Assembly: GCA_028284075.1 (NCBI GenBank)
Contig: JANQSL010000049.1
Coordinates: forward strand, 1-32,192
Reading direction: 5' to 3'
Source: Candidatus Sumerlaeia bacterium
GTDB taxonomy: Bacteria > Sumerlaeota > Sumerlaeia > SLMS01 > JAHLLQ01
Length of the DNA: 32,192 bases
Shown here: piece after piece, positions 8,511 to 16,523 of the stretch
Layout: the number at the start of each line of letters is the position of its first letter
Numbering within the stretch: position 1 is the first letter of the stretch
The notes under the pieces: model-generated
Told to the model about the DNA's origin: nothing
The model's database searches: none
Seen by the model: only the letters and a program-made list of their open reading frames with translations
Program-made: the position numbers and the translations under genes

Positions 8511-11300
8511 TTGCGCTGGTTTTTTGCCCTTCTAACCGCCAGTCTTTCGTTTCCGGCATTTGCCGGCAACACTTTCACCGCACCCGAACCGGAAGACCTG
8601 ATGTTCTATCACGTCTTCCTCGACCGGTTTTCGAACGGCGATCCGTCCAACGATGGTGCCAACCCCCGGACCTCGCCCAATCCGTCGAGCGGCTTTGGGT
8701 GGCATGGCGGAGATATTGCAGGAGTCAGAGACAAGCTGCCCTATATCGCGGGTCTTGGTGTCAACGCGATCTGGCTGTCTCCCTTCATCGAAAACGTAAA
8801 CTCCTATCATGGCTATGCGGCCTGGAACTGGTTCAATGTCGACCCGAACTTCGGCACGATCGACGAATTGCGAACACTGGTGCGGGAAGCCAACGATCTC
8901 GGCATTGCCGTCTACTACGACATGGTGGCCGGCCACATGGGAGACATTGTCGACTCCTCCCAGTTCGGATTTCCGAGTTATCTCGCACCGCCTTTCGAGT
9001 ACACTCTGCGCTGGAGAACCGGGCTTCAGTATCCCGCGCCCTTCAATTCACTGGATTTGTTCCACGCCCACGGTCAGATCGGAAACTTCGTCGCTCCGGA
9101 ACAGGAACTGGGCGAGTTGTCCGGTCTCGATGACCTGAAGACTGAAACACCGTTTATCCGCCAGCAGATGCAGGACGTCTGGGAATTCTGGATGGAGGAA
9201 ACCGGCGTTAACGGCTTCCGTATCGACACGATCAAGCATGTCGACCTGGGTTTCTGGGAAGTCTTTCTGCCTGCACTTCAGCAAAAAGCCAATGAACTGG
9301 GCCGCGAGAACTATTTCACATTCGGAGAAATTTTTGGCGCCGACGACAACTTCATGCGCGTCTACGTGGGAGAGTTGAACGGCCCTCCCTACAAGCTCGA
9401 TTCAGCCCTCGACTTTCAGTATTACAACGCATCCCAGGGCGTCTTCGCCCGCGCTGACCGGCCACCAACAGACTGGTCGGGACGGCTTGTGGCCCGTGCT
9501 GCGGCACAACCGGGACATCACTTGAAAACACCCAACTTTTTCGACAACCACGACGTGCCACGGTTTCTGAACGTCGCACAGAGCAACCCGGGTTCAGGGC
9601 TCGCGGAACGCGTGCGTCGTCTCGAGCTGGCGCTTGTGGCCATCTTCACGGCTCCCGGCCCCCCCATCGTCTACTATGGCACGGAACAGCGTTTCGATGG
9701 TGGAAATGATCCACAAAATCGCGAAGACATGTTTGACGGCGAGTTCGAATCAGGACCTTCCGACGGTGACAATTTCAATCCCCTCTCTCCTCAATATCAG
9801 CTCATTGTGCGGTTAACGAGTCTGCGGCGGGATCTTGCGTCGCTTCGGCGCGGAACCTTCCAAACGCATTTCGTTTCTTCCGGCGGACCCGGCATATTGG
9901 CGTTTTCCCGTGCATTTAATGGTGAACGCGTTCTGGTGATCATCAACACGTCCACTCAATCGCAAACGCTTCCCGCTCTGCAAATCCCCGACCTCGCGGG
10001 CACAACGCTCGCCGATGCCTTCGATCCCTTCAACACCGCCATATTCAACAACGCGGGCACGCTGGCATCCCGTACCATTCCCCCACAGGGAGCATCCATC
10101 TTCGCTGATCCCGAAGTCATCCCCCCACTTCCCGCCACGGTTGTCTCGCAGTCCCCCGCCAACGGTGAAATCGGCGTTTCCCGTGAGCTTCCTGAGGTCG
10201 TCATTCGCTTCTCCGAATCAATGAACCGGGTCACCACGGAATCGTCCTTTAACATCAGTCCCTCCGTGAGCGTGACACCGCTGTGGAGCGAGAACGACGC
10301 CGTTCTGACAATGCAGCTTAACGAGTCATTGACTGAACGCACGTTCTACACGGTCACAATCGACACCGGCGCGGAAACAGTGGCTGGCGAACCTCTGTCG
10401 GTTGCCGGCGATGCAACATGGATTACGGAACGGAAACCACGTCCTCTGCCTCCGCTGCCCGCTCCTCTGGCCGTCCTGCAACGTCCGGCTTCCCTGACCA
10501 TCGACGGCAACGATGCAGACTGGGCGATACCCGGCATGCTCGGCATCGATACGGCAAACGTCATCGGAGGAGATCTGTTCGTGTGGAACGACGGCGTTGA
10601 CGATGATAATGGACCCGGCACCTACACTTATCCCACGAACCAGGTTTTCGCCGAAACCGAAACTGACCTGACCGTTTTCGCGTTCGCCTGGACCGATACG
10701 GACCTTCAGTTTCTTATTCGTCCTGTTGGGACAAACCCGGGCGCCAGTTTCTTCACCCCTTACTTCGGCATCGCCATCGACACAGGACCCGGTGGCCGCC
10801 GCGAGCTCGGCCACGATCAGTCCAACAATGTAAACGGCGTCGCTGAAACTCTCCTCAGGCCGGACGCCGACGCGAACTACGAACTGATCTTTACCGGACC
10901 GCGCGGACTCACGGTCATCGATCCCGTCGGCAACACAATACCGGCCGGTACATTCGCGCACTCACCCTCCACGGGCGTGGTGGAACTCTCAGTTCCCCGC
11001 GACGTGCTCGGACTGTCCGGCGATATCGCAGGACAACGACTGAACATCGTAGTCTATTCGGGGCTGGAGGTGTTTGGATCCCTCCGTGAGATTTCACCCT
11101 CGAACGGCAATTTTGAAGCGGGAGGCGGCATTGCAGCTGTCACTGATCCTGACATATTCGATCTGGTCGGCACCGATCCGGAAACTCAACGGGAGGACCT
11201 TGAAGACTTTGACGACATCTATTCCACGGTTATTGGAGCGAGCTACCTCTCCGTACTCCTCGGCGAACCTGACGATCCGGACCTCTGGCTGCTTCGTTGA
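8511..11300 (+). CDS. Secreted multidomain alpha-amylase, GH13 family
   Basis: 929 residues from TTG 8511. Signal peptide about 1-19. GH13 barrel about 25-440: the DMVAGHMGD region-I segment, nucleophile D239 in GFRIDTIKH, acid/base E273 in FTFGEIFG, and D348 in NFFDNHDVPRF, so the three catalytic carboxylates are intact. Region I usually reads DxVxNH; here the Asn is Gly. A beta-sandwich barrel cap follows to about 530. Residues about 540-640 look like an SbsA-type Ig-like domain (SQSPANGEIGVSRELPEVVI), and about 658-929 resembles the DOMON-like C-terminal module of glucodextranases (PASLTIDGNDADW, YFGIAIDTGPGGRRELGHD). Likely cleaves alpha-1,4-glucans outside the cytoplasm; exact specificity cannot be read from sequence. 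No sorting signal or SLH domain was seen. Confidence 0.92.
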   Translation: MRWFFALLTASLSFPAFAGNTFTAPEPEDLMFYHVFLDRFSNGDPSNDGANPRTSPNPSSGFGWHGGDIAGVRDKLPYIAGLGVNAIWLSPFIENVNSYHGYAAWNWFNVDPNFGTIDELRTLVREANDLGIAVYYDMVAGHMGDIVDSSQFGFPSYLAPPFEYTLRWRTGLQYPAPFNSLDLFHAHGQIGNFVAPEQELGELSGLDDLKTETPFIRQQMQDVWEFWMEETGVNGFRIDTIKHVDLGFWEVFLPALQQKANELGRENYFTFGEIFGADDNFMRVYVGELNGPPYKLDSALDFQYYNASQGVFARADRPPTDWSGRLVARAAAQPGHHLKTPNFFDNHDVPRFLNVAQSNPGSGLAERVRRLELALVAIFTAPGPPIVYYGTEQRFDGGNDPQNREDMFDGEFESGPSDGDNFNPLSPQYQLIVRLTSLRRDLASLRRGTFQTHFVSSGGPGILAFSRAFNGERVLVIINTSTQSQTLPALQIPDLAGTTLADAFDPFNTAIFNNAGTLASRTIPPQGASIFADPEVIPPLPATVVSQSPANGEIGVSRELPEVVIRFSESMNRVTTESSFNISPSVSVTPLWSENDAVLTMQLNESLTERTFYTVTIDTGAETVAGEPLSVAGDATWITERKPRPLPPLPAPLAVLQRPASLTIDGNDADWAIPGMLGIDTANVIGGDLFVWNDGVDDDNGPGTYTYPTNQVFAETETDLTVFAFAWTDTDLQFLIRPVGTNPGASFFTPYFGIAIDTGPGGRRELGHDQSNNVNGVAETLLRPDADANYELIFTGPRGLTVIDPVGNTIPAGTFAHSPSTGVVELSVPRDVLGLSGDIAGQRLNIVVYSGLEVFGSLREISPSNGNFEAGGGIAAVTDPDIFDLVGTDPETQREDLEDFDDIYSTVIGASYLSVLLGEPDDPDLWLLR

Positions 11301-11378
11301 CCAACATCTCACGGTTGACTTCTCCCTCACCGCCTGAACCCTTCCGACCTGCCAATAACCGCACAGGGAGGCTTCGAG

Positions 11379-11921
11379 ATGGCTGTTACCGATCGAAATG
11401 CAATTCCGCTCAACCCCGCCAGACCAACAAAAATGATCCAGACCGTTGACGAAACGGGAAAGGATATTCGCAAGCGAATCGATGGCCTGGTGATTCGTCC
11501 CCTTGTAACACACCCGGATTCCCGCGGCACTCTGACCGAATTGTACGACCTTCGCTGGGAGTACCACCCTGAGCCGCTTGTGTACAGCTACTTCGTCATG
11601 ATCCGCCCGGGTCAGGTAAAGGGCTGGGTCCGCCATGCTCACCAGGATGACCGCCTCGCATTCATCCTCGGAAGCACGCAGGTGGTATTTTACGATGGCC
11701 GGGAAGACTCACCGACTCACGGCATGATTAATGAATTCTGTTTTGGTACCGTCAAACGCGCACTGGTCACAATTCCGATTGGTGTGTGGCATGCCTTGCG
11801 AAATGTCGATACACAGGATTCGTACTTCGTCAATTATCCCACCCGTCCGTACATTCACGACAACCCCGACAAGGAACTTCTGCCGCTCGACAACGACATT
11901 ATTCCCTACCAATTCAAGTAA
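11379..11921 (+). CDS. RmlC-like cupin (dTDP-4-dehydrorhamnose 3,5-epimerase-related), copy 1
   Basis: 180 residues; ATG 11379 has GGGAGG nine bases upstream. A single cupin barrel contains SRGTLTELYDLRWE, PGQVKGWVRHAHQDDRLAFI, VVFYDGREDSPTHG, VTIPIGVWHALRNV and SYFVNYPTRPY in the order typical of the RmlC superfamily (D.RG, H..Q...., V..D.R..SPT, I.P...H). It may be a nucleotide-sugar epimerase or a related sugar isomerase; the usual rml partners (rmlA, B, D) are not in the window. The GT2 gene follows six bases after its stop, so a role in glycan synthesis is likely. A second, distinct member lies at 15988. Confidence 0.78.
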   Translation: MAVTDRNAIPLNPARPTKMIQTVDETGKDIRKRIDGLVIRPLVTHPDSRGTLTELYDLRWEYHPEPLVYSYFVMIRPGQVKGWVRHAHQDDRLAFILGSTQVVFYDGREDSPTHGMINEFCFGTVKRALVTIPIGVWHALRNVDTQDSYFVNYPTRPYIHDNPDKELLPLDNDIIPYQFK

Positions 11922-11927
11922 TCAGGC

Positions 11928-12827
11928 ATGCCTCGAATTACGGTCACGATACCGACCTATAACTACAGTGCCGTCCTCCGCTACTCCATCGCGAGCGTGC
12001 TCCGCCAGACGATGGAAGACTTCGAGCTGCTGGTTGTCGGTGATGGATGCACCGACGACAGTGAGGAGGTCGTTCGCTCTTTCAACGACTCGCGGGTTCA
12101 GTGGATCAATCTTCCGGAAAACTGCGGTGAGCAAACCGGCCCCAACAACGAAGGCATCAAAAAAGCTTCAGCTCCTGTCGTCATGCACGTGGGACACGAC
12201 GATCTGCTCATGCCTTATACTCTTGAAGTCATGACAAATGCTGTGGAAGCCGGGGCGGACCTTGCTCATGGTATTATTTCCTCGCAGACTCTGGAGGGAA
12301 CTTCCTTTTTCGCAAACGAAACGCTGGGTGACTATCTCGGCGGAGGAATGAGCCCCACTGCAGTTGCCTACCGGACCGAGGCCACACAAAAAATCGGGCT
12401 TTGGAAAATGTCTCGGGATATTCCTGAGGGTCGCGTCAACCCGGACACCGACTTCTTTCGGCGTTTGAAAGCCGTCGGCTGTCGATTCGAGTTCGTGCCC
12501 CGTGTCGTTGCCATCAAGTTCTCCGCCGCGAAACGCCCCAACTGTTACGTTGAGAAACCCAGCCATGAACAGAAAGCCTTTCTCGAACGCATCAGCAGCG
12601 AACCCGACTTCGAGCCCCGGGAAATGTTTCGCCTCATGCAACATTTGGAAGAGCAGGGCCGTCGTGGTCGTGTCTACGGCATTGCCGGGCACGGCAAAGC
12701 CGCACTTCGGGCTGCATGGAAAAAAGTGAGCAGGACCGTTGGCACCAGGGAGAAGGCACCGCCAGGAACCCGTCTTGACGAGCGCAAACGAATTCGCGGG
12801 GTGCCGGTCAAACCCCGCGAATCGTAA
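11928..12827 (+). CDS. Family 2 glycosyltransferase
   Basis: 299 residues. The GT-A fold start is clear: ITVTIPTYNYSAVLRYSIAS, LLVVGDGCTDDSEEVV, then NNEGIKKASAPVVMHVGHDD with the DXD-like metal/nucleotide site as HDD. DTDFFRRLKAVGCRFEF follows at the acceptor side. The C-terminal 70 residues are basic and unassigned. No membrane helix, so cytoplasmic or peripheral. It is six bases downstream of the RmlC-like gene and probably translated with it; together they suggest modification of a surface glycan. Sugar donor and acceptor unknown. Its last codons contain a ten-base inverted repeat, and its stop directly abuts the stop of the convergent small gene. Confidence 0.88.
   Translation: MPRITVTIPTYNYSAVLRYSIASVLRQTMEDFELLVVGDGCTDDSEEVVRSFNDSRVQWINLPENCGEQTGPNNEGIKKASAPVVMHVGHDDLLMPYTLEVMTNAVEAGADLAHGIISSQTLEGTSFFANETLGDYLGGGMSPTAVAYRTEATQKIGLWKMSRDIPEGRVNPDTDFFRRLKAVGCRFEFVPRVVAIKFSAAKRPNCYVEKPSHEQKAFLERISSEPDFEPREMFRLMQHLEEQGRRGRVYGIAGHGKAALRAAWKKVSRTVGTREKAPPGTRLDERKRIRGVPVKPRES
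12792..12822. terminator. Ten-base-pair inverted repeat at a convergent gene junction
   Basis: ATTCGCGGGG (12792-12801) and CCCCGCGAAT (12813-12822) are perfectly complementary with an 11-base loop. It lies in the last codons of the GT2 gene, where that gene meets the convergent 59-codon gene. There is no good T-run on the + side and only a short one on the - side (TCGTTT), so termination may be weak or Rho-assisted. Confidence 0.5.
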
Positions 12828-13007
12828 TCAATGGCCGCCCGAGTGCATGGACATCCAGGTAACAATCAGACCCAGTGTCGCTATTCCCGCCAGGACAATC
12901 CCGGCAAAGAATGCACCCATCATGGTTTTCTGAGCGTTTGCCACGCGATGCTGAATCTGATCGCGAACCTGATTCTTGTGCGCTTCGTTGTCGGTCTCAA
13001 GATGCAT
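12828..13007 (-). CDS. Small single-helix membrane protein (59 aa) downstream of RNase E/G
   Basis: A short gene with a strong start: GGGAGG eight to nine bases before ATG 13007, and a TGA at 12828-12830 that touches the GT2 stop. The product has a polar, charged N-terminal helix (MHLETDNEAHKNQVRDQIQH) and one membrane-spanning helix (about 29-52, GAFFAGIVLAGIATLGLIVT), ending in HSGGH. Not recognised as a family. It begins 38 bases after the RNase E/G stop on the same strand, so co-transcription is likely. A helper or tether role for the nuclease is conceivable but is inference only. Confidence 0.7.
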   Translation of the reverse strand: MHLETDNEAHKNQVRDQIQHRVANAQKTMMGAFFAGIVLAGIATLGLIVTWMSMHSGGH

Positions 13008-13045
13008 GGTTGTAAGCCTCCCTGCTCAGGGCAAGTGACCGCAAG

Positions 13046-15565
13046 TTAGCGGGCCTTTCGCGCGGACGCAGCCGTTTTCTTCTTCGCGGTCCCCTTTTTC
13101 GCAGCTGTCTTCTTTGCACCAGTCCGGACAGATTTCTTGGCCGCTGCCTTCTTCGCGCTCTTTTTGGAAGCCTTTTTTGCCGCCGACTTCTTCACCGTAG
13201 CCTTCTTCGCGGCCTTCTTGACAGCTTTCTTCACGGATTTTTTGACGGCTGCCTTTTTCGCGCTCTTCCTGGAAACCTTCTTCGTGGCGGTTTTCTTCAC
13301 TGCCGCCTTCTTTGTGGAGGCTTTCCTTGAAGCCTTCGCTTCCGGCTTCTCAGGCTCGGGCATGTCCACCACCGGCTCATCCTCCTCCACCGGAGGCTGG
13401 GACTTTCCGGCTCCCCAGACTGCAATCACTCTCAACTGATGCGAACGCGGCACTGCCGGTTCCGGACTCTCCTCCGTCACCGGCTTTGCAGGCTCCGGTT
13501 TCGTCGGCTTCGGCTGAGGAGCCTCTCCCCAGCCCGTCAGAACCTGCACACTGCGGCTCTTCTGCGTAATGGGCCGAACTGGCACGCCTTGCATGGGATC
13601 CGCCAATTCCCGCAGCTTGCCGTACTTTGACACAACAGCCAGATCGCTTTGCGGTTCAGACTCCTTCGGTTTCCGCCTCGCGGGCTGTCGCTTCGCGGGG
13701 GTTCTCTCCGGCTTCTCTTTTTTCTCCGAAACTGAGCCGTTCGAACTCTCCGCGGCGGCCTCTCTGACAGGCTGATCATCTGCTTTCTCACCACTGCGGC
13801 GGCCTCGGCCGCCACGACGTCCCCGGCGACGGCGACGCTGGCCATCTTCTCCATCCGGCCCGTCGTCGTTCCCATCAACCGACGCGGACGAGGCGGCAGC
13901 CGGTTGCTCCTGCGCTTCCTCTTCCTCCGCAAGATCCTCGTATCGAAGCGGTTCGGCAAAAACATCTTCCTGAGTGATACGCTTCGCGTGCAGACGCGGT
14001 GCGCCTTTGCGCGGGCCTTCGACACCTGCAAGAGTGTAGTCGTCGCGGTGAAACTCCTCATTCCCTCTTACGACGATCTCGATATCGTGTTCCTCCTGGA
14101 ACTTGTCGAGATATCGCGCGAACTCACCTTCGAGGAAACCCGCCACATCCTGCTGACAGACAACCAACACCGCCGAATACTTCTTCTGCGTATCCATCAA
14201 CGTCAGCAGGTCATTCTTCATCCGGCGCCAGACCTCCTCCATCTTCAGCACATAGCCTTCGCCGGAGCAGTACGGACAGTCGTCAAACAGTTGATTCTTC
14301 AGTGACTGATACTTGCGCTTGCGTGTCAGCGTCAGCAGCCCGCTGTCGCCGATGCGGGCGATGGTGGACTTCGCCCGATCATGACGCATCGCGTGCTTGA
14401 ACTCATCGCTGACGCGGTTGCGGTTGTCCTGGGAGAGCATATCGATAAAGTCGACAACGATGATACCCCCGAGATCCCGCACGCGAATCTGCTCCGCGAT
14501 CGCCGCACAGGCCTCCATATTGATCTTCAGAGACGTTTTTTCCTGATCGCGCGAACCCGTGAAACGCCCTGTGTTCACATCGATTGCAACAAGCGCCTCC
14601 GTCTCCTCCACGTAGATATACCCACCGGACTTCAGCCAGACCTTTCGATCCAGCCCTTTCCGAAGCTGCGGCTCGACATTGTGCCGATCGAACACCGGTT
14701 CCTTGTCATCGTACTCCGTCACGCACTCCACAAGGTCCGGCATGTGCGTCTGCAGAGCCGTTCGCAACTCCTCGGCGATGTTGTGGTCGTCGACAACCAC
14801 CTCGCTGATCCGCGAGGAGAACGCGTCGCGCACAAGGCGATCAACGATGTCGTGGTCCGTATGCACAAGACCCGGCCCCTTCAACGAGCGGAACCGCTCG
14901 ACCATCTCCTCCCAGTGACCCACCAGGCGCTTGCTGTCGTTGACAATCTGCTTGTCTTCCGCTTCCAGCCCGGCGGTACGCACAATGAACGAATAATGAT
15001 CCGTTTTGATCTTCTTCAGCAGATCGCGCAGTTTCGACCGCTCCTCGCCAAACTGAACACGGCGCGACACGCCACCATCCTGACTCGGAAACGGCAACAG
15101 CACCAGATAGCGGCCGGGGATCGCCATGTTGGCGGTCACTCTCGGCGCCTTGTCGCCAATACCGTCCTTCACAACCTGCACGATGATCGTGTCTCCCGCC
15201 TTCAGCGGAGCCTCGACCTGACCCGCTCGCGGATCCGGACGGTCGCGCCGTCCCTTCTTTACGATGCGCCCCGGAATGACCTTCTTCGCGGCATCCTTCA
15301 GCGCCTTGTTCAGATTCTTCTCCAGCATGACGAGCGATTCGCTGCGCACATCCATGAAGTGCAAAAACACATTGCGAGGCAGACCCACATCGATGAACGC
15401 CGCCTGCAGACCAGGCACAACGTCCTTCACCACTCCGCGATAAATGTTTCCGACGAGACTTTTGTTATCGAGGTGCTCGCGATGAAACTCGACGAGCCGG
15501 CCTTCTTCAAGAAAAGCGACACGAATGTCCGTGTCGCCCGCGTTGATCACGACGCGATGTTTCAT
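13046..15565 (-). CDS. Ribonuclease E/G family endoribonuclease with Lys/Ala-rich C-terminal tail
   Basis: 839 residues from ATG 15565 (a GTG 42 bases upstream is possible). N-terminal S1 domain about 35-160 (SLVGNIYRGVVKDVVPGLQA), with a basic insert around 94-120. The catalytic DNase-I-like fold carries D329 in VAIDVNTG and D372 in VVDFIDM, the same 43-residue spacing as D303 and D346 of E. coli RNase E. The Zn-link C430-x-x-C433 (CPYCSGEG) is also correctly spaced. It thus should cut single-stranded RNA in rRNA/tRNA maturation and mRNA decay. After about 560 it turns into a low-complexity region: an Arg/Gly cluster (RRRRRGRRGGRGRRSG), Pro/Glu-rich stretches with two copies of a V-x-V-x-x-x-W-G motif, and a final 96-residue Lys/Ala tail. 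The enolase, helicase or PNPase docking sites of E. coli are not recognisable. Confidence 0.95.
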   Translation of the reverse strand: MKHRVVINAGDTDIRVAFLEEGRLVEFHREHLDNKSLVGNIYRGVVKDVVPGLQAAFIDVGLPRNVFLHFMDVRSESLVMLEKNLNKALKDAAKKVIPGRIVKKGRRDRPDPRAGQVEAPLKAGDTIIVQVVKDGIGDKAPRVTANMAIPGRYLVLLPFPSQDGGVSRRVQFGEERSKLRDLLKKIKTDHYSFIVRTAGLEAEDKQIVNDSKRLVGHWEEMVERFRSLKGPGLVHTDHDIVDRLVRDAFSSRISEVVVDDHNIAEELRTALQTHMPDLVECVTEYDDKEPVFDRHNVEPQLRKGLDRKVWLKSGGYIYVEETEALVAIDVNTGRFTGSRDQEKTSLKINMEACAAIAEQIRVRDLGGIIVVDFIDMLSQDNRNRVSDEFKHAMRHDRAKSTIARIGDSGLLTLTRKRKYQSLKNQLFDDCPYCSGEGYVLKMEEVWRRMKNDLLTLMDTQKKYSAVLVVCQQDVAGFLEGEFARYLDKFQEEHDIEIVVRGNEEFHRDDYTLAGVEGPRKGAPRLHAKRITQEDVFAEPLRYEDLAEEEEAQEQPAAASSASVDGNDDGPDGEDGQRRRRRGRRGGRGRRSGEKADDQPVREAAAESSNGSVSEKKEKPERTPAKRQPARRKPKESEPQSDLAVVSKYGKLRELADPMQGVPVRPITQKSRSVQVLTGWGEAPQPKPTKPEPAKPVTEESPEPAVPRSHQLRVIAVWGAGKSQPPVEEDEPVVDMPEPEKPEAKASRKASTKKAAVKKTATKKVSRKSAKKAAVKKSVKKAVKKAAKKATVKKSAAKKASKKSAKKAAAKKSVRTGAKKTAAKKGTAKKKTAASARKAR
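13049..13336 (-). repeat. Histone H1-like KKA/KKS repeat tail of RNase E/G
   Basis: The last 96 codons of the gene encode almost only Lys, Ala, Ser, Thr and Val in KKAAVKK-, KKSVKK- and KKASKKS-type units. The DNA shows matching short degenerate repeats of the GCCTTCTTCGC type on the + strand. This resembles the C-terminal tails of bacterial H1-like and mycobacterial HU-type proteins. Confidence 0.85.
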
Positions 15566-15987
15566 AAGCCCTGGTTGATATCCTTTGGCTGGCGAACGCG
15601 CTGCCACAAACTCGTCCCGCGTCTCGGGACGGCCGGCGCGACCGTTCGCAAAGAGTGATGTGGAATTCCGGAGTCATCCGATTCGAGCGAAACAACCCTC
15701 TGCCGACTCCCGCGGCGCCCTTTCCGCGGCGCTGCCTGGCGGGAGGCACAGGCGAGAAATCCTCTTCTTCGAAAATCCTTGAATGAGGCCCGAAACCTTC
15801 GGTTACCCATTCCACGGTCCGGATCGTCCCGGTCCCGCCGCGACCGATGCAACGGAAATGCGAAGGCTTTCGATCCCCCAAACATGAGGATTCCGTCAGA
15901 TATGCCTCCGTTATCCGCCGTTCCACCTTGCCACAGTCCCCGCCGAACGGCTTCAAGGGCCGCAACCCCCGAACATTGGACAGCCCC
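15566..15987. other. 422-base gene-free stretch between divergent genes
   Basis: No convincing gene on either strand: possible frames here lack homology-like texture and ribosome binding sites. It holds a perfect hairpin CGTCCCG/CGGGACG (15613-15619 and 15625-15631, loop CGTCT) about 50 bases upstream of the RNase E/G start, two CCGCGG boxes near 15709-15729, and a short hairpin CCGAA/TTCGG at 15790-15802. It must contain the promoters of RNase E/G (-) and the second RmlC-like gene (+), but I could not pick out convincing -35/-10 pairs. Confidence 0.5.
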
Positions 15988-16458
15988 ATGGCGAGGAAAC
16001 TCATCGACGGTGTAAAAGCACGCAAACTCACGGTCCATTGCGACGAGCGGGGCCGCCTGATGGAAATGCTCCGTCGCGACGACCCCGAGATGGACGTCAC
16101 CTTCGGCCAGGTCTATCTGACAACAGCCTACCCCGGCGTCACCAAAGCCTGGCACTACCACAAACTCCAGACCGACCACTTCATCTGCACCCGTGGCATG
16201 ATGAAAGTTGTTCTTTATGACGCACGGGAGAACTCCCCCACCAAAGGCGAAATCAACGAATTCTTCATCGGCGATCACAACCCGATGATTGTCGAAATTC
16301 CGCCACTCGTTTATCACGGATTCAAATGCGTCAGCGACTTCGAAGCCACCGTCGTCAACATCACCACCAACACCTACAACTACGACAATCCCGACGAGTA
16401 TCGTGTCGATCCTCACAACGGCGAAATTCCCTACGACTGGAACCGCAGGGACGGGTAA
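15988..16458 (+). CDS. RmlC-like cupin, copy 2
   Basis: 156 residues from ATG 15988; no clear Shine-Dalgarno, and an in-frame ATG at 15847 would add 47 residues of unlikely composition. Single cupin barrel: CDERGRLMEMLRRDDPEM, YPGVTKAWHYHKLQTDHFIC, MKVVLYDARENSPTKGEINE, IVEIPPLVYHGFKCV. The H-x-H-K and the D-x-R-x-x-SPT segments match the dTDP-4-dehydrorhamnose 3,5-epimerase superfamily. It differs strongly from the copy at 11379 but shares the YDxREDSPT/YDARENSPT block, so the two are old paralogues. Probably a nucleotide-sugar epimerase or isomerase in glycan synthesis; no sugar-pathway gene adjoins it. Confidence 0.8.
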   Translation: MARKLIDGVKARKLTVHCDERGRLMEMLRRDDPEMDVTFGQVYLTTAYPGVTKAWHYHKLQTDHFICTRGMMKVVLYDARENSPTKGEINEFFIGDHNPMIVEIPPLVYHGFKCVSDFEATVVNITTNTYNYDNPDEYRVDPHNGEIPYDWNRRDG

Positions 16459-16470
16459 GTTTTTCCAACT

Positions 16471-16514
16471 CCTCAACTGATTGTTCGTTCCGGGCGTCTT
16501 CAAGACAGTTGAGG
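16471..16514 (+). promoter_or_regulatory. Leader hairpin that would occlude a ribosome binding site
   Basis: CCTCAACTG (16471-16479) and CAGTTGAGG (16506-16514) are perfectly complementary over nine bases with a 26-base loop. The right arm contains the GAGG Shine-Dalgarno of the membrane-protein gene starting at 16524. In RNA the hairpin would hide that site, implying control of translation by an opening event. Prediction by eye. Confidence 0.45.
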
Positions 16515-16523
16515 TAAAACCCA

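Noticed and set aside
13080..13330. Regular short repeats that might suggest a CRISPR or VNTR
   Set aside because: The units follow codon periodicity of the KKA tail and are degenerate; there are no spacers of constant length.
13137..13439. Phe/Ala-rich + strand frame that looks like a membrane protein
   Set aside because: It is the reverse reading of the Lys/Ala tail of RNase E/G; AAG/GCG repeats read as Phe/Ala on the other strand.
14381..15658. Long open frame on the + strand opposite RNase E/G (425 codons)
   Set aside because: It mirrors the catalytic domain of a certain RNase E/G gene. Its His/Arg/Leu-rich composition is typical of a GC-rich antisense shadow.
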